Shown: positions 24,561 through 38,500 of the stretch, piece after piece | Numbering within the stretch: the first letter of the stretch is position 1 | Layout of the letters: each line of letters starts with the position of its first letter | DNA from: Atherinomorus stipes | Lineage: Eukaryota; Chordata; Actinopteri; Atheriniformes; Atherinidae | DNA: 64,000 bases | NCBI GenBank assembly: GCA_023101725.1 | Contig: JALJCO010013720.1 | Coordinates: 395,501 to 459,500 of the forward strand | Reading direction: 5' to 3' | Made by a program: the position numbers and the translations under genes | Notes under the pieces: generated by a model | What the model was told of the DNA's origin: nothing | The model's database searches: none | Seen by the model: only the letters and a program-made list of their open reading frames with translations

Positions 24561-27500
24561 AAATGCAGTTGTTCTAGCCAAGCCTAGTTGGAGTTAACTG
24601 CATGTAAAAATAAGCAGTAATTACAAAGCTTCCCCCAATTAGATCCCCCCTTCTCAAAACAATAGATAACTTCAAATGAAATGTTTAAATTCATCACAAG
24701 GTAGGCTTTAGTAGCAAATCAAAGGCTTGAGAGTAATTAGGATTTATTAATAATAATAATTCAAAAACAAACCGAATTAACTTTTCTGTGTTTCATGTTT
24801 TGTTTTTTGTTTTTTCTTTCAGTAAAATTCAATTAAAAGCCAAAGTGGGGGGAACAGAACTGTCCCATATTTTTTTTTTTATTATTTTTTTTAGCTTATT
24901 TATTTTTTATTTCTTTATTATTCAGGGGAGGTTGCTCCGCATGAATACTTCACATGCACTCTTGCACACATTACACCTGAAGGTGCCTGCCTAAGCTCTA
25001 CAACTGTGATGTCTATTCAAGTGGAACATTTTGAGTGAGGTGGCTTAAAAGTGCCACTTAAACTCTAGAAGGTGAGGTCAAGGTGTTTCAAACAACCTGA
25101 AAGCACGAAAACAAATATCTGCATAGTAAGAATAAAATGCAACAGCACTGAGTTAAAACACCACTTATGTCAAGATTGAGAAGAAATGTGGATGAGACCA
25201 TGAAGGGTTTGAGTTTCTAGCGACTTTGTATGCCCCCCTACATCTTCTACTTCCTTTTCTTTAAAAGTTTCAAACAAGGCTTTATACAAGATGTGTTTTA
25301 TGTATTAAATAGATCCCAAGAGCAGAGGTTTCCATGGTAACTGCTAATTCAAATACACCAATAAACTGATAAACCACTGTTTGCTCATAAATTATTTGTG
25401 CAGCATCTGTGAAGTCTCCATGTAAGTTTAGTAAAGGCTGTGATTCTGTGCTAAGGACGGAAAATTTAACAGAAAATCTGAAGCTGAGCACTTAAAGATT
25501 AAAAATCCAGCAGTTCCTAATAAGAGACTTGCTGGTTTTATGGAGGATTAATCATTATGAGGAAGCTTTGAATGCAGCTAAGAAATTTTCCTTTTGCACC
25601 ATTAAGATCTGCTTCCTGCAATGCTGAGCGAAGGAAATCGTATATTAGCAGCAAACAGTTTTTTACAGATGTGAACTGAGAGAAAAACATAAATGTGCCA
25701 CAAAATATTGCTCATATTTCCGTGCTGGTATTTCAGGTGCTCCGTGTCTCCTGTGAGGATATCTCTGAGGTAAAACCTTGTCTGATCAATTCTGGACTGA
25801 GAGAACAAATGTCAGATTTGGATCGGCCGAGCTCCTCGATGCCCCGACTGACACGTGCCGCCGTGATCAGACACGGATTCCGTTTAAAGGTCACGATACT
25901 TCGCTGCTGGAGTGACAAAGCACCCGGCATGTGAAGCGTTCAAAAGTTCAGATTCTCGAGTCTGGAACAATGTGTACTGTAGCTGCAGAAGCAGGACGCA
26001 GTAATATGCAGGTGGATATGAATTGAGGTCAAAACTTGCACGATGTTGAAGACAGCAGACGTGTAGTCAGACACAGGCAAATAGACAGCGCTATCTGGGA
26101 GTGAACAGCAAGTGGATGCAATCTGATGAGGTAGACAGAAAGGGATGTGGACGCCTGCGTCTGTGTATGTGTGTGCTGGGGGAGTTATGTACTCTATTTG
26201 AGGAAGGTGAATACCTATTGCGAGTTGGGGAGATTATCTGGAAACCGCGTTGCCTGTAAACAAATGCAGGGAAATCTATGTGGACTCTTATTTAAGCAAT
26301 GCTATGAATATATTACCTTTTCATGGCCTTCAAGTCAAAAACCCCCAAACTTAAAACACCATGAGCAAATTTGTAGTGCAGTACTGTCGTGCTACACATG
26401 AGACACTGAAAACAGAGTAGGTATTAAGTTGATGTCTTTTAGGCAAATAAGTGAAAAATTACATATTTAAAGAAAAAGTGGGGCCTGTTTTCCATTACTG
26501 CCTGGACAACGCTCATGCATACAAAGTCTACCGGAATACAGTAGATGTTGGAGGTGGCTAGAAACTAGTTTTAATAACCTTTTCTGCTGCATGATGATGC
26601 AGAGTGAAGCTGAAAGTTGTCCGAGTCTGTGTGTACCAGCATCTCTGAGACAAATCCCCCGTATGTACGTTTATTGCACTTGGCATCTAGAGTGATTTTA
26701 CCGCTGATGGTTTTCATGTTAGCACCCCACCCCTATTTTTTTCCCTCTAAAGAGCAGACTAAAGGAGTCTAAAGATGAAATGCTGTTGGACATGATTAAC
26801 AAACAGCAGAGCAGTGTAAATGTCTGCTGCTATAGACACTAGATGACCGGCTGTAATTGATTACAGCCAGTGTGATGCAACAAGGCACATTACTATGCTA
26901 ATCCAGCCAGTGGTGTGTTGTGAGTGCGAGAGCGGGAGACGGAGAAGAGACAATCAGCGCGTGAGACTGAGAGGGATGGAGAGCAAATGAATGGCAGTGT
27001 GTCGGTGAGATCGCAGCATGTTGGTGTGCACGCCTGTCTGTCCCATTGAGGAGCCTCTATCACAAAAGCAGCCTGGTCTTCTCTGCTCTCACAACATTGC
27101 TTGTCATCATGATGACATTTGAAAACATGCTCACAGAGGACAAAAGACTAAACAGTGCGTGGGTGGATGTGTCCACGGCCAATGCTCCAGCTGTAGGAGT
27201 GAGAAAGCACACAAGAAACAATGAGATTTGAAAGCCTGAGAATATGTAATCTGCCAGTTAGCTGCAGTTCTGAGTTAGCGTTAGCATTTCAAGGTGAGCG
27301 CTGGGATAATCAGGCTGCTTTGAAAAAAAAAAGGGGGGAAGAAAAAAGAACACAGATGTGGCTCGAGATTGCAGTGACTTGTTTTCACACTTGCTGCGTT
27401 GCCACTGTGATCGCCCCATCGGAGCACCACCTGCCCCGTCGGCAGGGGGGCTGCTAGCAGGTGCTATTCTGGTGCAGCTAGCTTGGCACCACGTGAATCT

Positions 27501-30500
27501 GTTTCAGTGTCATCCCACCCAAAGATATCAGCATGGTGCCATCTTGAGTCGCTCCAACAGAGTGCTCAGACTGTTTGCATGTGGGGTTTATCGTATTTAA
27601 CGAGTTTGATTATATTTGAGAGAAAAAGAGCTTAGCTCTTTTGTACACATTATGCAGCGATCTTAGGATTGCAGCTCTGAGACAATCCTCATTCTGAGAG
27701 ACAATTGCAGTGGACATTTCAGTGCAAGCTGGTTAAAACTGTAACATACAATAACTTTCCCCATTGCATCAGTTTCATTTAAACATTTATATCTGCTGGA
27801 AAAACAACACATCTGGAAAAGACGTGTGGCGTGTTGCCATCCGCGGCAACAGTTTACACACCACCATAAAAGGAAAATATTGCAGAAGTCTGAAATCATC
27901 ACCGAAATGTGTGCTTGGCACTAAAGATGTTGGCAAAACAAATAGAAAAGGAAACACATGAGAAAAAGGGAAAAAAATACATCTTGAGGATTACTACTTT
28001 GTCTGCAGCACCATCCATCTTGGCAGGTAACCAGCAAACACTGCAAGCGCCGCTCTGTTCCAAACGGCTAGTTGGCTGCTATCTTACACATGACTAATCA
28101 GTCCTGGTGCAATCATAGCTGGTACACACACTCACACACTAAAAAGTTCAATCCCCCACCTCCGATGTGGAGCGTGACTGACTCATGATTTACATGTGCA
28201 CACCACACAAACATTTCCACACATACAGTAACACAGATAGACGGTACACACAGTACACACACATACACGGACAAAGTCCTACTTGGATTACCGCTCCCAT
28301 TCTTTCTCACCCTCCAGAACAATTCTAGCACATTTTCCATCAGGAAAATGAACTGTCTGTGGGACACTGTGGCGCGTGATGATTTTAGAGCTGAGACATA
28401 ATTTCATTTCACCGAAGGACTCCCTTGACACATGAATCCAATGAGGATTGACAGCACATTTATAACAGCAAAATGTAGCAAGGAAGGCCTTCAAAAGGCT
28501 GGTTCGGAAATATCAAAACGAGAGCTGTGTTTGAATCTCATTGAATCTAAGAGCAAATGTTGAAGTGGGCACAAAAGGACATTCAAATATGAGAGCAGAT
28601 GCACAAGTCTGACTTTATTCACTGGAGCACGTACACTATAGAGCTCACTGCTTCTACCATAAAGGAATAAAAAAATACAAGTTTCAGTCCCGTTGGTATA
28701 GCCGATTTTAAACAAAGGATTAAGTACTGCTCAAGAATAATTACCCCATATGTGCACTGGTCTCATGAGGGAGAGACATGGCACTTCATTATACAATGGA
28801 ATTCAATAGAATATTTCTAATTGAAAATATCACAAAAAAATATTTCAGTGAAGCCGAGCGGTGAGTAAGGAAAACCTGTGGGGTTTATTAAAAGTACTCT
28901 ACACTTTTTAGACACAAATGTCTTCTCAACGCATGAGAATAGCAGCGGTTGGCAAGCAGAATCATGGTTCTGCAGCTAACAGAGCCCCTGCCTGTACATT
29001 AAGTGGTCAGCACACAGCAGAACAAGAGCTCAAGTACAATATTTTCAAAGAATTATTAAAAGTTCATATTTGGATTTATCTTTTCCCAACACATGACAGC
29101 TTAGCCCGAACTGAAACCGCTCTGTTCTAGCTTGGCTTTGGGTGTAAGAACAGATGAAGTGAAATGAAACAGCTTTGACAGAATGATCACAGTGGGATCG
29201 GCGGACTTTATTCAGTCACCATATGACAATGATCAGTAGTTACAGATTGCAGCAATTCACTAAAAGCTGGTTGGTACCGAGTCAAATTAGCACTCTTGTG
29301 CTTTAAAGACCAACATTTCCATGGGAGGTTACACGCACACATATTTCCTCTCTGCTAATTGCTGTTAAATGAGTGCTTCATTTCCGTAGAGGCCCTCGTA
29401 TTACCAGAATTACACCGTAAGAAAGATCATAATGTGAGTTACGCTGATATTTCTTTTTACATTTTTTAATCAAATACCTTGTGCTGAATAATTGACTGCC
29501 TGCACATATGACCATGTCCACTGTGCTGCATGAGAAATAAAGTCCATGTCACTGTTGAGGACCCAAATGAGATTCACATCCCCACGGTACCTGAGGCTAT
29601 CTCCATCCCACATATGCTGCGCCTGGACTCTGCCACCCCCCCAAACCCCCTGAGGGCATCCTAATGAATACATTCTTGAGCTTCTGTTTACATTTCCCAA
29701 CCCAGTGGTTTTCTTGACATCTGTAATTATGTTCTGAACCAGGTCTTCCCTTTTGGCCCCGTCGGTTCGCAGCGGCCCTCTCTTCCCACCCACTGACAAG
29801 CACTTGATTTAGAGTCCACTGTGGTGATGGTGATTTATGCCTCGGCTGATGATAGGTGTGTACATATTGTTTTGTCGATACGGCTAAGACAGCTCAAGGT
29901 CACCGCTCCGTTAGCATTCAGTCACTGCATCTTCTTGGGGAAAGTGAAATTGTCACCGCATATCCAGGTTGATTCAGATCAGTCGAGAGGTTGTTACTTC
30001 ATGCTGCTACTCCCCGAATCTGAAGTTTATATTCATCCAAACCTCAGAGAGGATGCAACGTGCTAGGGAAATATCAGACTGGGATACAGTCATCCACTTG
30101 AGGCCATCCCTGAGTCAGAGTGAGATGTACCGCACTTCATTATCCAAGATATTTTCAGCTTGCTGATTAAGAAAGATGTAACTGATGTTGCAGGAGCAAA
30201 ACTTGGCACCGACTCCACCACTAAGTAGTATCTTGCGCAGCAAATTCTGATATAACAGAAAATCCGCTTACCAAGTTTCCTGTTAAGTTATGGCCTTTTT
30301 GATTTTAACTGGCAAGCTCTGTGATATTCACACACTTCACTCTAATCACAAAGTGTCCTTCTCGCCACGGGCTTGTCTTATGTCTAGTAATCAGCCCATA
30401 AGTGTAGGTGATTACAAAAGCAGAGAAATCAGTGAACATTGTGGCCATTAATCAAACTCAGCGGGAGCCACATTATGTCATGCCCAATTTGTGGTGTAAT

Positions 30501-30540
30501 AGTTTAACCTGATGAGAGGTGGGCTTTAAAATTGGCTTAA

Positions 30541-30644
30541 AAATAAGCCATCTTTAAATATTTTAAATCCCAGAATGAATTATCATTTTATTACCCCCTC
30601 CTGTTTGGAGGAGTGACACTAAAACATTAATAAAATCATCAGCT
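30541..30644. repeat. Duplicated 104-bp AT-rich element, copy 1
   Basis: It aligns without gaps to 31622-31725 with about 85 of 104 positions identical by my count. Invariant stretches include ATATTTTAAATCC, TATCATTTTATTA and the 21-bp end from ACATTAATAAA to ATCAGCT. It has no terminal repeats, poly-A or coding capacity, so it does not look like a mobile element. Confidence 0.8.
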
Positions 30645-31621
30645 AGAAAGAAATGTTATTCTTTTCAACTCCCACTGTGTTCCACAGCTGAGTTACTGGA
30701 AGCATCCACCCTTTTTAATGATTTCTCTTTTTTTTCTTTTTTTTTTTGTGTCTGTTTGGCATATCCAAAAGGACTGGAAGCCAAAATGCATGGATGATAC
30801 TTCATTTCAAAGCTACTGTAGCATTGTCTAGTTTCTGGTTTTAATTTGTTTCTGTTGCCATGGAGCTCAAACACAAACCAAACTCCTATCTGCTCAAATA
30901 TTGATGAAAACAAATAATTGGTCAAATGTCAATGTAAATCTCCACATATGCTGATCCTGATGAAAGCCTCCTGTGGTTCCATGTCTCCAAAAATGGTGCC
31001 AAAAGCTCAAATGCTGTCAACGGTTTTCCTCAGATGTGTGACGGTGGAACACACTGCAGCACTTTGATCACAAGAAACCTTTAAAAATCTCGTTGAACGT
31101 AGCTGGTCATCACTTTTGCCTGCAAGATATGCTTTTTTAACTGCTGATTACACTGCCTGCATTCTGCCGCTTAAAAGGATAAATTGCTACTCATTGAAAT
31201 GGCTTGGCTCGTATGCTGCAAAGTGAGCATACATAACACTTCTGGAAAAGGAAAATGATTCATGCTAGAAGCACAAATGAGCGACTTGTTGATAACAGTT
31301 GAGAACAAATGCTGCATGTCAAACAACACCCAGAAAATAAGAAAAAAATTGAGACGATGTCAAAGCAAGTGTTTTCTTTAGATGACATATTAAGTCGTCA
31401 GATAAGAGTCTGAAAGAATTCCGATTTGGGATCATTATCCTTATAAATTGAGCCAAATGGTAGATTTGTGGGGAGTTTAGATTATCCAGCCATGTGAAAC
31501 ATGTTCAGATTGACAATAGTTTAAATATTTATATCCTGAGGAGTGCCAGCGCCGCCCTCAGAAGTAGGTTAACTGAGTCATCGGTGACCTTATGGGTGAA
31601 AAGAGGTTAAAAGTGTCCTGA

Positions 31622-31725
31622 AAATAAGACATCCATGAATATTTTAAATCCTCAAGTAGACTATCATTTTATTAGCCTCTCATATTTGGAAGAGTGACAG
31701 TTGAACATTAATAAAATCATCAGCT
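31622..31725. repeat. Duplicated 104-bp AT-rich element, copy 2
   Basis: Same-orientation partner of 30541-30644, 1081 bp away. Differences concentrate in one block of ten positions (about 31652-31661), while flanking blocks are identical, a pattern that suggests selective constraint rather than uniform decay. Weaker similarity extends upstream of both copies. Confidence 0.8.
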
Positions 31726-32109
31726 CCACAGAATTAGTGGTGCTTTTTATTTATTAATTTGTTAAATTTCTTGTGCTTTGCTTTACAAAACTGGCCAAAA
31801 GCAAGTGCAGGAATTAACTACAATAAAACCAGGGATCAACAAGAATCCCCATCCGCAGCATCCTTCCTTCCACACAGAGCTTCCCTGGAGGTCAGTACGG
31901 ATCATTCACACAATCAGAGTTGTGCAGGAGTCACAAAATAAAAAGCTTGGAATTCAGATTCACACAAGAAAGACTAAAAAATAAACTAATTCACACAAGA
32001 TCCAGCGGGTGAAATAGTTCACTTATCTCATTCTGCTTTCTGATTCAGTGCATGTGACATCTGGACCTGGATTTTCCGGTTCCGTTGTAGGTCGCCGTGG
32101 CTGACTCAC

Positions 32110-32335
32110 CTGCTCTCCAGGGCCACATTGCTGCCCAGGACCCAGCTGTCCTGCAGCTGGACGCATTCCGCCGTACTCTGCAAGTCAGCCGCCAGGCCGG
32201 CTGTGGGTGGGGGACTCGGGCTCCTCTGATTGGCCAGTGAGCTGCGGCTCAGGGATGTGATGGACGGGTGCTGCTTGTGTGGGGGCGGAGCTGGTGGGAG
32301 AGGAGGCGGGGCCTGCTGACTGGACAGATGGTCAC
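32110..32335 (-). CDS. tenm4: tenm4 intracellular-domain exon (proline-rich)
   Basis: This 226-nt exon is 2 nt, 74 codons and 2 nt, with acceptor TGTTCCATTCCAG|GTGACC and donor GAGAGCAG|GTGAGT. It encodes [20 protein letters not shown], then [16 protein letters not shown], and ends [19 protein letters not shown](R). This is the last part of the cytoplasmic domain before the membrane. The [10 protein letters not shown] run fits the proline-rich SH3-binding segment known in teneurin tails, and [12 protein letters not shown] is close to the TENM4 sequence as I recall it. The last codon, arginine, is split AG|G with the transmembrane exon. Local GC is much higher than in the surrounding introns. 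The upstream coding exon that supplies the first base of the initial glycine-type codon is not in view. Confidence 0.93.
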
Positions 32336-35300
32336 CTGGAATGGAACAGAGAGAGACACACCGGAATATTAGCTGAAGTTCTCCTAATGGATAAATCTGA
32401 ATTTAAAAAAAATGTTTTGTTTTATGATTAAAATTCCACCAATAGTCTAGAAATAAGACTGTGAGGAAGAAGCAGATGGGTGAAGCCTGCAGCTGCCTTT
32501 GTATGCAAGGAATGACTGCATACCGCCACTTAACGGACCTAGAAAAGTAAATACAACCAAAAGCAAGAAATAAAAATCAGATGCAACCACTGCAGAAAAA
32601 GGGGCGGAATAGTATCTGCTTTAATGGCTATACACATAATAATTGTCACAAAACGCCACACGGTTGACAGTTGGGTTCTCTTAAACAGAAGGTCACTTAA
32701 AGAGGCAGCTGTTCTTTTATGGGCGCTTAACGCAATGTTTCACGTTTGATTACAGCCAGAGAACACTCTCAAATAACTAATGACCAGAACATCCATTAGA
32801 GCTCTAAGAGAACAGGTTTTCCAATTTCACACAAAGCTGTGTAATTGGCCCCCAGAATGGCATGTGGTGATTATCTATCCATCTTCCCTGTTTAAAAGGT
32901 AAAAACCCACAGTGCTGACAATTCTGATTTGCTCCAATGAGCTCCAAATGGGTATCATCTTTCTTGCCTTATAGAGGCTCGGAGAAAATTGCGAAAGCTG
33001 GGAGCTGTGTCCCTGAGAACGTTCTGTTGTTTTTGCATTGACAGCATACATTTTTATAAAGCCTTAAAGGTATTCATATTTCTAGCATATATAGGCACAC
33101 TGGAGGTCAGCGCATGCTTTAACCTTTGCTTTCTCATGCATGTATACAAAGAACAAAATCCGCTCTGCGCTAACGGCTGCACACAACACAGCTCTGAGAG
33201 GACACAAGCCAATGTTTTGAATAGGGTCCATTAACAACCATGCAGTTTGAGTCCTTGTGTGTGTTGCTTCCACTTTCCAGCATGCCCTTCTATGCATAAA
33301 ACGAGCTGTTCAATGCAGGCAAATGAGCCGTTTGGTTCCACACTGCGAGGAGGGAACATGAATGCCATTCGAAGCAAGGCAATCATTTCCACTGCTTTGA
33401 GGTAAAAACCTTCAGGCTACTGTACATACAGCCTATTAGTATATCTGCATTTCCTCTTATGTTGAATGCAGGAATATATAATAAATAAACTGTAAGGAAT
33501 ACTGTCCAATGAATCGTCATTAAGAGTAAACCTGCTTATATGAGTAATGCACAAGGACACTGATCGTTGTAATTAAGCTGCATGAATAGCTTTCTATATA
33601 ATAAACTTGAGAAGATCAGTTTCATGTGCAGAAAGATAAACAGGTGGGTACAGAGCAGAACAGGCAGAATCAAGACTAACAAGAATCCACGGTGCTGGTG
33701 CAGAGGGCCAATCCAGGATTAATTACTTCCTGACTGCAATTACACGGCAACAGCATGCGGCCATAAAGTCCATAAAAGCAAAATCATCAGAAGCAGATGA
33801 AGGTTGGTTTTTTTTTTTTTTTTTTTTCTCCTTTGTGGACCATGATTAGAGTTTTATCAAACCCAATCAAACATGATCCCCTCATCACCCCACACGACCG
33901 TGTTCAAAGCCAGTCCTGATTTCTAAATTAAGCATGAATTACCAGACATCAGTTGCAGCGCTGGCATTTGAAAAATGTAAGAGTACCATGCCTTAGTGAT
34001 AACAAATACAAGACATCCACTCATCTCCTGGGCGAGACTGTGAGCCCTGTTAGAAAAGTGCTTAGTAGGCTGATAGAAAGCCGAGTTATCTACCAACACT
34101 GGCTGGTCTGGCTTCACCTCTGGGCCATTTTCCACAGTTTGAGCCTGCAGCATCTGGGCTCCACTTCACTTTCCAGCTGTTGCATTTGCCATATAACCAG
34201 CCCGCACTAATGGAATGCTAAGATGTCAATGAATGGGCAAAAGAAACGCAGGTAAGGGGATTATACTGCCTTAGAAATGCAGATATTTCTCAGCATAAAC
34301 CTAGCAGAATGTTCCGGCTTCTTTCTCCTCTTCTTTTTTTCTTATAAAACATCAAAAGCTGCTGTTTAGCTCTCTTTTCTCTCATATTTTCCCACCAATC
34401 TATGAGATGGCCGTCCCTGAAAACAACCTACGCTCCCATTATGCATTACAAATAAAGATACATGACAGATATTGAACAAATCTGAATCCATTTATCTTTG
34501 TGTCTACATATTGATCTCAGCATCTTGGTTGCCCTTGTTTGGCTCGCTGCTGCCCTGAGAGCTTGAAAATGCAGCACAGGCTGACTTCAGACCCATAAAA
34601 TATACAGTATGTTGTGCAGGAGTGTTATGCTTGATGGGAATAGTGCGAACCGTTTTTAGTATCATCTAAAAGCCTAATGCAATTGAGATGTTAAAAGGTA
34701 TGTCTGAATGTAACGTGAAATAAACAGTTTTGGAGGTGAGAGCACATCACAATAAGCTGAAACCTCCCAAAGAAAGGGATTCGGCATGCACTACCTTTAA
34801 GTGCATTCTCCCCACAGCCAAGTAAAGGAGCATAAACCCTTTGAAGGAATTAATGGGACTGTATGCACTGCTTTACACACTGTAACGAGGCTGCATTGAT
34901 CTATCTGGAAGCCAGAAAGATGCAGACTGTCTGATATTTGCAAATGTGTGAACACCTTATATCGATTGTTTCATCCCAAAACAAATAACTAGGCTGGACT
35001 TATCACATCACTCTGAAGGAGAACTGATAAAACGTGCGTTCCCTCTAGCCTTTTAGTTTAAAAACAATATTTTACTGCTCTCTAAAATCATCGCTTTGTC
35101 ATCTGAGCTGAAACTGATCATAAAGTTTGGTTCTTTTAAGATGTGATATCTGACTGAGGACTTTGGGTGATTAATTATGCAAACACTTTTCTCACTTAAT
35201 GGGTTCTATCATCCACTTAATCTTTGTGTAGATAAGATGAAATGATGAATTCAAAAGCTTCACAACGTTGAAATGTAAAATCAGCTGAGATTTTAATTGC

Positions 35301-35447
35301 ATTAAATTCAACACTTCCACACTTCAGTTTCAATTCAATTTTTGCTGAAAGGTTTGAGTGTGTGATGGCAATTCTTTTTTTTTAAAAGTATGAGTTATAA
35401 CACCATGTCTTTCGTTCTTGTACTCAATTTCCCTGCACACGGTAGGT
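32336..35447. other. Intronic stretch without recognised genes
   Basis: Unique-looking AT-rich sequence with a 20-bp T-run at 33808-33827. Short open frames on both strands have no recognisable features. Confidence 0.5.
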
Positions 35448-35526
35448 GTCGGTGTGTCCGAGTGATGTGAGGCGCTGTGCTTTCTGGCCTCCAATTTGAG
35501 GTGTGGGTTTGAATCCAATTTCTGAC
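35448..35526 (+). pseudogene. tRNA-Leu-like pseudogene
   Basis: The 79-bp segment follows the plan of a class II leucine tRNA: GTCGGTG at the 5' end, GTCCGAGTGATGTGAGGCGC as a D-arm and A-box, a short variable arm, and GGGTTTGAATCC as a T-arm and B-box (one change from GGTTCGAATCC), ending TTCTGAC. The acceptor and T stems have several mispairs and the anticodon stem is not convincing. It is therefore a decayed tRNA or a tRNA-derived SINE head, not a working gene. Confidence 0.5.
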
Positions 35527-38500
35527 AAACAGTTTTACACTCAGGACAGGGCCCCTCTATAATGAAAACCTATGAGCGAGAACCTCAATATGATTTCCAG
35601 GTAGCTCAAAGGCCAAAATATGGCACAAGCAGCACTTATTCTCTGTGTACTTCACTGCAAGAGCTGGAGGTCTGAAAACCACTGGGGCAAATCCCAATAA
35701 AATATGGACTCTTCATTTACATTATCCACTGGAAAGCAAGCTGAATGTTTGACTGTGCTTTTAAAAAAAGACAAAAGCAAACGAGATATGTAGAAAGTGT
35801 TGCATTGTCTTCCATCAAGACAGAGAGAATTAAGCCAGCCTTTAATGTGCAAACTCTGTGACTATGAAGACAGATGAAACAGCTGTGTGGTTTATGGGGC
35901 TTTGCTTTGAAATCAGATCAAGACGGATGCCTCCTTTGCATAATTCCTCAACATCAGCTTGTCATCATCTCCATCAGCAACATGCTTTAAAAGGACCTTG
36001 GTGATTAATACTGCATGCCCGTGCAGAAATGACAGACTCATTCCCATCTTAATGATGCTTGCACAACTTATCAAATGTGGCTTTATGAAGCCTCTGCATT
36101 TTTTACACGAGCATCACCTACAAATTAGTGCTGCTTTCATTTGTTTTAATACCCTGATTTTAGATGTTTGTGATCTCCGGGCTGACTTATTATGCTGCAT
36201 TTATGAGACAAAAGTGCACCAGGCTGCCCCCATTAACTGAAAATGTCCACCAAGAGGAAGCAAAATCATTTATTTTTTTATCCTTTTTGGTGTATCACAC
36301 AACATAAAATAATTTAGGGCTGCCCATTGGTTGGATTTAATCCATTTTTAATAAAAGTGAGAAGCTTCCACTGACTGCACTCCGAGTCGACAGCATTTCT
36401 TGAAAATTCTAGATACAGGGATGTTTGGGACAATTAGGTTTCTTTTAAGTTTCTCCTTTGAAAATATCTTTTTTTGATGATAGAATTGACAAGCCTTGAA
36501 TGCTGCGCATAATGTTCCAACACGGAGCCGGAACACAATTAAAAGCCGTTTTGCACTCACTAAAGCTTGGCAAGCTCTGTGAAAGTCTTTTCATATTCAT
36601 TGTGTAAGTACTGCAAAAGGTCTTGTGCCATTTTACTCTCCATTAAGAGACTGATGCAACTGCTAATGGAATTGAAAGGGCATTTGCTTTGACTGGCTTG
36701 CCCTTCACCAATAAGAAAATTGCTGTATGTGTGCATCACAAGAATTCAATCAAAACATATCACAGAACTTAGAGAGATGACAGCTTTTTCAATTAAAGCT
36801 CATGATATTTATATTTTCGCCAAAGAATATATTAAACAGGGCGGGGGGGAAAGAGAAACTCACTTTTTCAAAAGTTTGAGTTTTAGAAAATAATCTGGTG
36901 AAAAGGAGAGGCTTCTGTCAACATCCCAGTTGAATTTTATAGAAAATGAATAATGGATGAATGGTGTGATAAAACGTGACATTTGGACCAGGGAGGATGT
37001 TTATATATGTCAAATCATTACATTTATTCTCATCTGTGACTGGATTTAGTGTTGTTGAAGGCAGCTGCAGTATTATCTAGTTGAAAGAGACAGCAGCTTC
37101 TAACTGGGAAGCCCTGAAGGTGGAGGGGGTGCTGTACCCAGTGGAATATGGGACCATTAGAACAACCTTGTCCTAGGTGAGTTTTGAGGATTTATTCTGC
37201 AAAGACAGTTGGCAACTTGGGGGTTTTAGGAAAAAAAGTAAAAAAGAAAAAAGTTGCTGTGTGAACTCCATCATATTTCCTGCCAGAGAAGAATCCTCAC
37301 TGCTCTCACAGCCCTGCCCACTCTTCTTCTGACTTTCTGTCTGATCAAAGACAGACATTTCTTTTAAGCTATTTCTGAGCTGAGGAATCGGGATGTATCC
37401 AACATTTCAAGAATTACATAATCATTGCAGTATATAAAAAGACATTTCATTTGCCCGTACATCGTGGCATCCTACACGGAACATAAAGGAATTTATTGAT
37501 GTAAATTCCAGACTGCTATTAATTTAAAATTTATGATTCGTAAATATATCTGGAAAGCTGAAGCCATAATGTGAATTTAAGCCGCTTCACGTCACCGTTT
37601 GTCCACCCCCTCCTACCAGATATTGCTACAGATGGCAGATCATCATACAGATGATGACTGCTTAGCAGTTCTTTCTGTCAGCTCTCCGATTACATAGCAA
37701 TTACACTCCTTCTCAAAAGCCGCTTTGACAATTAGCCTTCTGACAAAACACTTAGTTCTATTTATTCATGCGTGGACAGCTTTGGCTTTCATGTTTATCC
37801 AGAGAGATCACGTTCACGTTCAGATGAAACACTAAAGGTTCTAACTTTGGTGCAGGCAGCTCAGGTTCTGCAGGTAAACACGAGCATCACCCTTCACAGT
37901 GTTTTCTTAAAATTATTCCTCATTCTTTACTTACAATGGATATGGAGCTTGTGAAAGCAGCACCAAATCCATCGCCTTGTTTGCTGTTCAGTCCTCCATG
38001 CTGCAGCGTTTCTCTTCTTACCCACTATCTACCCCCAAACCTTCTGCCACCGCAGTTGAACGCTCATTACGTTACCATAAAAGGTGCTGATCAGCAGCAG
38101 AAAAGAGAAGCTGAAGAAATTAAGCATAATACAACAGCTCAATGTATGAACATAAACATAAACACATGAGAAGGATTAGCAGGCTACATGACAACCATGA
38201 CAGAGAAACATTAGGATTTATTCATCCGCGTAGTGCAGGGACTTAGCCTTAGCTTTGTGCAGCGCACACTTCCACCAAGCATCTTTCTCCCCATTCTATT
38301 CATTAAGCGCATGTTTTGGTTTTGGTGGAAGCAGTATGTGTTAGAAATAAAGGTTAAGGAATAAATGGCACGTTAATTAGTTAGTGTATGTGTTTGGTGT
38401 TGCTTATGCAAATCTTCCAGAGCAGCTGAAGTTTTGCAACAATGCACATAATGAACAAAATTGTGTTTTTGAGCAATGAAACATGGAACTTGTTCCAATA

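Larger units (their letters stand above)
23986..32109 (-). other. tenm4: tenm4 intron before the transmembrane exon
   Basis: This 8124-bp intron starts GTGAGTCAG and ends TTTTTCTGCAG. It has few mobile elements: T-rich runs near 24870-24920, a CA-rich stretch at about 28124-28270, and otherwise unique-looking sequence. Two features stand out, a homeodomain-motif-rich block at 24185-24560 and a duplicated 104-bp element at 30541 and 31622. No further exon is recognised. Confidence 0.8.
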
